Positions 5,840-9,537 of a stretch of 9,537 bases of DNA are shown here, one piece after another. Every line of letters starts with the position of its first letter. Within the stretch, counting starts at the first letter, position 1. The notes below the pieces were generated by a model. It ran no database searches, was not told the origin of the DNA, and was given only the letters and a program-made list of their open reading frames with translations. The stretch is from Chloroflexia bacterium (GTDB taxonomy: Bacteria > Chloroflexota > Chloroflexia > Thermomicrobiales > UBA6265). The stretch spans positions 1 through 9,537 of the forward strand of contig JACCVC010000222.1 in NCBI GenBank assembly GCA_013698305.1. The letters run 5' to 3'. A program made the position numbers and the translations under genes.

Positions 5840-6143
5840 TTCGCCGGATCGTTAGGTAGAGCGCGCGTTGCAATGCGGCACACGACTCGTTCCTGGACAT
5901 CAAGAGCAGTGCTAACCACATGGGTGAGGACACAGTTGGGTGTCCCTCTCGGGCTCTTGAAATCGATCACGGCCTTCTAGAGCCCATTAACGGGGGCGAA
6001 TCGGCACGACCTAATGACAACTGCGTTCAGCCATGCACTCGAGAGCGTCTTCACCAGTGGGAATAACCGCCGCGCTCACACCGTCCGCGGTTCGCTCGGG
6101 ATCAGCACCCTTGGCTACTCGTCTCCGTCAACGTGTTGGGTAC

Positions 6144-6172
6144 AGGATACGTGATGGGCGGTGAAGCGTCAT
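6144..6172 (-). promoter_or_regulatory. Candidate promoter of the aspS T-box leader
   Basis: On the minus strand ATGACG (-35, four of six) and TATCCT (-10, four of six) are separated by 17 bp. The predicted start lies a few bases before Stem I begins. The -35 overlaps the modB stop codon. Position is good, hexamers are mediocre. Confidence 0.35.
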
Positions 6173-7029
6173 CCATCGGTGTCTTCCGAACGGGAGCTGA
6201 CCGTGCGCGCGGTGAGCAGGATAGCGAGCGAGGTGACGAGCAATACCAGAGACAACACCAACGCCGACTGAAGGTCGCCGGCGCTGAAGCGACCGTAGAT
6301 CGCCAGGGGCATGGTCTGCGTGATGCCGGGGAAGTTGCCGGCGAACATGATCGTTGCCCCGAACTCTCCCAGCGCCCGTGCCCAGGCAAGCACCAACCCG
6401 GCGGCGATACCCGGCAACGCGAGCGGCAACGTGATATCCCGGAACACCATCCAGCCGGTCGCTCCATCGACCATGGCCGCTTCTTCGGTCTCCGGCGAAA
6501 CGCTCAGCAGACCAGTCTTCGCACTGCGCACATAGAACGGCGCCGCGACGAAGACCTGCGCCATGACGACCGCTGTCGTCGTGAATCCGACCGTGATTCC
6601 AAGCTGATCGAGCCACTGACCGAACACGCCCTGTCGTCCAAACGCCATGAGCAGCGCGATACCTGCCACCGCTGGCGGCAGCACGATTGGGAGATCGACC
6701 AGCGTGTCGACCAGCCGGGCGCCACGGAAGCGGCGGCGGACCAGCAGCCACGCGAGCGGCGTCCCCAGCAACGTGATGATCGCCAGGGATGCCAGAGACG
6801 TCGTCAGGCTCAACGTGAGCGCCTGCCAGAGCAGGTCCCGTCCTTCCGGCGTCAATCCGCGCGATTCCTGTATCGCCCGCCAAGACATCGCGCCAAGCGG
6901 CAAGGCGAGGAAGAGGACGAGCAGGCCGGCGGCGATGAAAACCGCTACGCCGAGTCCGCGAGATGCATCGTGCCCGGCGCGTCGTGATGACGACCGGGCG
7001 CTCGTGGTGGGCGTTACGAGATCAGGCAT
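6169..7029 (-). CDS. modB: Molybdate ABC transporter permease ModB
   Basis: A 286-residue inner-membrane permease that, as a dimer with ModC ATPases, moves molybdate (or tungstate) delivered by ModA. After a polar basic N-terminus of about 27 residues there are hydrophobic segments at about 28-50 (VAVFIAAGLLVLFLALPLGAM), 70-95, 110-130 (VDLPIVLPPAVAGIALLMAF), 148-170, 207-225 and 255-275. The EAA loop that contacts the ATPase reads ETEEAAMVDGATGW...ITLPLALPGI at about 182-207. This and the 'DLPIVLPPAVAGIALL' and 'RALGEFGATIMFAGN' segments are characteristic of the ModB/CysT permeases. It begins two bases after the modA stop codon, so the two genes are co-transcribed. No ATPase gene follows; the next element downstream is the aspS leader. 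Confidence 0.93.
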   Translation of the reverse strand: MPDLVTPTTSARSSSRRAGHDASRGLGVAVFIAAGLLVLFLALPLGAMSWRAIQESRGLTPEGRDLLWQALTLSLTTSLASLAIITLLGTPLAWLLVRRRFRGARLVDTLVDLPIVLPPAVAGIALLMAFGRQGVFGQWLDQLGITVGFTTTAVVMAQVFVAAPFYVRSAKTGLLSVSPETEEAAMVDGATGWMVFRDITLPLALPGIAAGLVLAWARALGEFGATIMFAGNFPGITQTMPLAIYGRFSAGDLQSALVLSLVLLVTSLAILLTARTVSSRSEDTDG

Positions 7030-7031
7030 CG

Positions 7032-7946
7032 CTACGGGAGCACGGTAAAGCCATAGTCCTCAAGTGTTGCCTGTCCTTCCGGTCCAAGTACGTAGGCGAT
7101 GAACGCCCCGGCGAGCGCCGCGTCGCCATCACCTACCGGTGCGATCGGGTAGGTCGCGATGACGTTGACGTCGTCCGGGACCTCGATTATCTCGACATCT
7201 CCGGCGACGTCGGCGGTGATGTCGCTAACGTACACCATTCCGGCATCCGCTTCGCCCAGCTGGACCTTGGTCACCACCACGCGGACATCCTCTTCCTGGG
7301 AGACGATGTTGGCCCCAACCTGCTCGACGAATCCTTCGCCATACGCCGACGTGTCCTCGGCCATGTCGCAGATTGCCTCGCGTGAATAGAGGCCAACCGG
7401 AACCTCCGGAAGCGCAAGCACGAGCCTGAGATCATCCCGCGCAAGGTCGGCTGGCCCGGCGAGATTCGCGGGGTTGTCGGCCGGGACTACTATCGCCAGC
7501 CGGTTGCGCGTAAAGGTCTGCGGTTCCCCGGCAACCACGCCCTCGCCGATCGCCGCCTGCATCTGTGCGTCGTTGGCCGCGGCGAAGACATCGGCGGGCG
7601 CCCCCTGCGTCAGTTGGGTGACGAGTGTCTGGGATCCCGCGAAGTTGAAGGTGATGTCGATATCGGGGTTTGCGGCCATGATGTCATCGCCAATCTGCGC
7701 AAAGGCGTCGGTCAATGACGCCGCCGCGAAGACAGTCAGTTCGCCGCTCTCGGGGAAGACCGCCTGGGACGCGGATGCCGTGGCTGGTGTAGCGGCGGGA
7801 TTCCCCGAGCCGCCCGAAGGAGACGCCACGCACTCGATCGCCGTCTGCGCCGTCGCGAAGCTACCCGGTGCGGCAACACCAATCGCGGCCAGCATGAGCA
7901 TGACTCCGACTATCATTCGTTGCATCATGGTGATGCTCGCCTGCAT
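7032..7946 (-). CDS. modA: Molybdate-binding periplasmic/extracellular protein ModA
   Basis: A 304-residue solute-binding protein for molybdate or tungstate. The N-terminus (TMMQRMIVGVMLMLAAIGVAA) is a signal peptide with a likely cleavage near SFATAQ. No clear lipobox is seen: the only nearby cysteine, in TAIEC, lacks the usual context. A Ser/Gly/Pro/Ala-rich linker of ~30 residues precedes the mature domain. The binding-protein motifs follow: LTVFAAASLTDAF, FNFAGSQTLVTQL, GAPADVFAAAN, VPVGLYSREA, and VQLGEADAGMVYVSDI. The serines in AASL and AGSQ and the Tyr in GMVYVSD are the expected oxyanion-contact positions. The ATG at 7946 is preceded by GGAGGAGGAG; an ATG six codons later is possible. 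modB follows after two bases. No ModE operator was recognised upstream. Confidence 0.93.
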   Translation of the reverse strand: MQASITMMQRMIVGVMLMLAAIGVAAPGSFATAQTAIECVASPSGGSGNPAATPATASASQAVFPESGELTVFAAASLTDAFAQIGDDIMAANPDIDITFNFAGSQTLVTQLTQGAPADVFAAANDAQMQAAIGEGVVAGEPQTFTRNRLAIVVPADNPANLAGPADLARDDLRLVLALPEVPVGLYSREAICDMAEDTSAYGEGFVEQVGANIVSQEEDVRVVVTKVQLGEADAGMVYVSDITADVAGDVEIIEVPDDVNVIATYPIAPVGDGDAALAGAFIAYVLGPEGQATLEDYGFTVLP

Positions 7947-8215
7947 GCTCTCCTCCTCCAGGAGATGTTACTCAATCTTTGACTAGCTGAATCTTGACCA
8001 TAATGCCATGGAGCGGAAATGGGCGCAAGGGTTGGTCATGAATCTCGCGGTTTGGACCAGTATGATGTGACAGGGGACTCACGAGAGCGTAGTCTGCGTC
8101 ACCCATGCCGGCAACGCCGCGTACGCGTTCTGCCCCATCATCATCCGAGTTGATCCATGAATGACAACTGCCACGATCTCCGTCGACGACGATTCGCAAT
8201 GAAGGATGGAAGACC
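7947..8215. other. Divergent intergenic region between modA and the photolyase
   Basis: A 269-bp spacer with no convincing gene; an 81-codon minus-strand frame here lacks recognisable features and runs over the photolyase start. I looked for a ModE palindrome, a molybdenum-cofactor riboswitch and a LexA core, and recognised none. Confidence 0.5.
8000..8028 (-). promoter_or_regulatory. Candidate modAB promoter
   Basis: On the minus strand TTGCGC (8028-8023) and CATTAT (8005-8000) are spaced by 17 bp, placing a start about 45 bp before the modA ATG. The match is weak (three and four of six), but spacing and position fit. Confidence 0.27.
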
Positions 8216-9537
8216 ATGGCTACGGTAGCGCATCGCTGGGGCGATGATCCCCGCGTCGAGATCTGGCAAGACGGCGAGCCCGCCGCCGATCCGTCCTGCG
8301 TGATGCTGTGGGTGCAGCGCAGTCAGCGCGCGCGGGCGAATCCGGCGGCGAACCTCGCCGTAGAACTGGCGAAAGAGCTTGATCTGCCGGTGATCGCGGT
8401 GTTCGCGATGACGCCCGGTTTCCCTTCCGCCACCCTCCGCGCCTGGCACTTCATGGCCGAGGGGCTGGCGACCTTGCCCGACGATTTCGCCGCCCGCCGC
8501 ATCGGCTGGCAGCTGGAGATCGGCGATCCGGTCGAGCGCATCCCGGCCGCCGCCCGGAAGCTGGGCGCGGCGGCGGTCATCACCGATGTCAACCCGCTCC
8601 GGATCGGTCGGGAGTGGCGCCGCGATGTCGCAGACGCCCTTGAGGTGCCGCTCGTCGCCGTCGATGGCGATGTGGTCGTGCCGTCCTCTCTGTTCCCGAA
8701 GGAGGAGTACGCCGCCCGCACGATCCGTCCCAAAATCTATCGGGTGCTGGATGAGTACCTGCACCAAATCCCCGACCCGTTGCCTCCGGTGGAATCGTCC
8801 CATCGCGAGGGGCCGGACCCGCTCGTCGCCCTCGATTCGTTTGACCTCGACTGTTCGGTCTCGCCCGCGCCGGATCGGCAAGGCGGCTCCGGCATCGCCC
8901 GCCACCGGATGCGGACCTTTGTCGCCGAGCGCCTCGCGACCTACCACGAGGATCGCTCGCGGGCGGACATCGAGGCGGGCACCGGTCTGTCGCCGTACCT
9001 CCACTTCGGCCAGATTGCGCCGATGGAGGTCGCGCTAGCGGTGCAGGACGCTGATGTTTCCGCCGAGGCGAAGGACTCGATGTTCAACGAGCTGATCGTC
9101 CAGCGGGAGCTGTCGATCAACAACGCGCTGCGCAATCCCGATTACGACCGCTACGATGGCCTGCCGGACTGGGCGAAGAAGACCCTGGCAAAGCACGCGA
9201 GCGATCCCAGGCCCGTCGAGTACAGCTACGAGGAGTTCGACGAGGCTCGCACCGAAGACGATCTCTGGAACGCGGCGATGACGCAGATGATCCACGAGGG
9301 GTTCATGCCCAACCGGCTGCGGATGTACTGGGGCAAGCAGATCCTTCGCTGGACCGAATCGCCACAGGACGCCTGGGAGATCACCGTCCGGCTCAACGAC
9401 CGCTACTTCATCGACGGGCGCGATGCCAACAGCTACGCCAACATCGCCTGGTGCATCGGCGGTCGTCATGACCGACCGTTTGGACCGGACCGCGACATCT
9501 TCGGCATCGTCCGCCCGATGGGCATGGGCGCCATGAA
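8216..9537 (+). CDS. Class II CPD photolyase (deoxyribodipyrimidine photo-lyase), 3' partial
   Basis: An FAD enzyme that uses blue light to split cyclobutane pyrimidine dimers in DNA. The ATG at 8216 has GGATGGAAG shortly upstream; 440 codons are visible and the frame is open at the right edge. The N-terminal antenna domain has WVQRSQRARANPAANLAVEL and LPVIAVFAMTPGFPSATLRA, followed by FMAEGL; this is the class II form of the 'Q.SQR..N.AL' and 'LTP.FP.A..R' signatures. The C-terminal FAD domain has GLSPYLHFGQIAP, then ELIVQRELSIN, LRMYWGKQILRW, LNDRYFIDGRDANSYANIAW and GRHDRPFGPDRDIFGIVRPM, which are diagnostic of class II. Class II enzymes end soon after this last motif, so only 10-25 residues are probably missing. 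It reads divergently from modA. It is not part of the phage-like cassette, although both may relate to DNA damage. Confidence 0.93.
   Translation, partial: MATVAHRWGDDPRVEIWQDGEPAADPSCVMLWVQRSQRARANPAANLAVELAKELDLPVIAVFAMTPGFPSATLRAWHFMAEGLATLPDDFAARRIGWQLEIGDPVERIPAAARKLGAAAVITDVNPLRIGREWRRDVADALEVPLVAVDGDVVVPSSLFPKEEYAARTIRPKIYRVLDEYLHQIPDPLPPVESSHREGPDPLVALDSFDLDCSVSPAPDRQGGSGIARHRMRTFVAERLATYHEDRSRADIEAGTGLSPYLHFGQIAPMEVALAVQDADVSAEAKDSMFNELIVQRELSINNALRNPDYDRYDGLPDWAKKTLAKHASDPRPVEYSYEEFDEARTEDDLWNAAMTQMIHEGFMPNRLRMYWGKQILRWTESPQDAWEITVRLNDRYFIDGRDANSYANIAWCIGGRHDRPFGPDRDIFGIVRPMGMGAM

Larger units (their letters stand above)
5786..6126 (-). promoter_or_regulatory. T-box riboswitch leader of aspS (specifier GAC, Asp)
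   Basis: A cis-acting RNA that binds uncharged tRNA and lets transcription continue into aspS. Reading the minus strand: Stem I opens with GACGAGTAGCC (6123-6113), whose AGTA is the S-turn strand. A distal hairpin CCGCG...CGCGG carries the loop GACGGTGTGAG, the expected GNUG-type apical motif. The returning strand has GAA-GAC-G-CTCTCGAG, where GAA faces AGTA and GAC (6049-6047) occupies the specifier position, an Asp codon. Helices GCCA/TGGT and GGG/CCC close above it. Further hairpins lie at 5951-5985 (GGGCTCT/AGAGCCC) and near 5920-5945. The T-box sequence GCGGTGGCACCACGAG follows. UGGC in the bulge pairs with an acceptor GCCA end, matching discriminator G73 of tRNA-Asp. Codon, discriminator and downstream gene all agree. 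Confidence 0.93.

Noticed and set aside
6133..6987. Plus-strand 284-codon frame across modB
   Set aside because: It gives an Arg/Gln/Asp-rich product antisense to a recognisable permease.
7972..8217. Minus-strand 81-codon frame between modA and the photolyase
   Set aside because: It overlaps the photolyase start, shows no recognisable motif or good ribosome binding site, and covers the likely modA promoter.
8141..9004. Minus-strand 287-codon frame inside the photolyase
   Set aside because: It is antisense to the class II photolyase, and its composition (Arg, Gly, Asp-rich) is typical of a high-GC shadow.

Overview
The window is high-GC bacterial chromosome. Several features fit a Chloroflexota/Thermomicrobia-like or similar deep-branching high-GC bacterium: an archaeal-type aspartyl-tRNA synthetase under a T-box leader, a class II CPD photolyase, a DUF6328-like membrane protein, and intergenic palindromes of the GGCAGAC...GTCTGCC and TTCTGAGCGGAGCGAAGAA kinds. 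The taxonomic call is tentative and rests on family recognition only.

Layout from left to right. (1) The 3' end of a plus-strand gene, possibly a TrkA-C/RCK-type protein. (2) A plus-strand four-helix membrane protein of DUF6328 type. (3) Three minus-strand phage-structural-like genes, in transcription order: head-tail adaptor-like (4252-3608), stand-alone Mu gpF-like domain (3603-3169), and a large propeller/tail-like protein (2861-993). A 307-bp gap splits the last two genes. It holds a 222-bp non-coding element bounded by inverted repeats. A perfect palindrome with a LexA-type GAAC-N4-GTTC core lies 30 bp upstream of the first gene. (4) Minus-strand aspS, preceded by a T-box riboswitch of about 340 nt. 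Its antiterminator, seven-base UGGCACC bulge, competing hairpin and GAC (Asp) specifier can all be read. The open frame runs into this leader, so the true start is the GTG at 5763. (5) Minus-strand modA-modB, a molybdate ABC importer pair with no modC following. (6) A divergent class II photolyase running off the right edge.

How the parts work together. modA and modB form a two-gene operon. aspS follows modB but has its own leader and probably its own promoter, and it should respond to uncharged tRNA-Asp. The phage-like genes look like a compact cassette that may be SOS-inducible. No integrase, terminase, portal, major capsid or lysis gene is visible, so the cassette is either a remnant or a domesticated/satellite module. 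This is the part of the window most likely to hold something undescribed.
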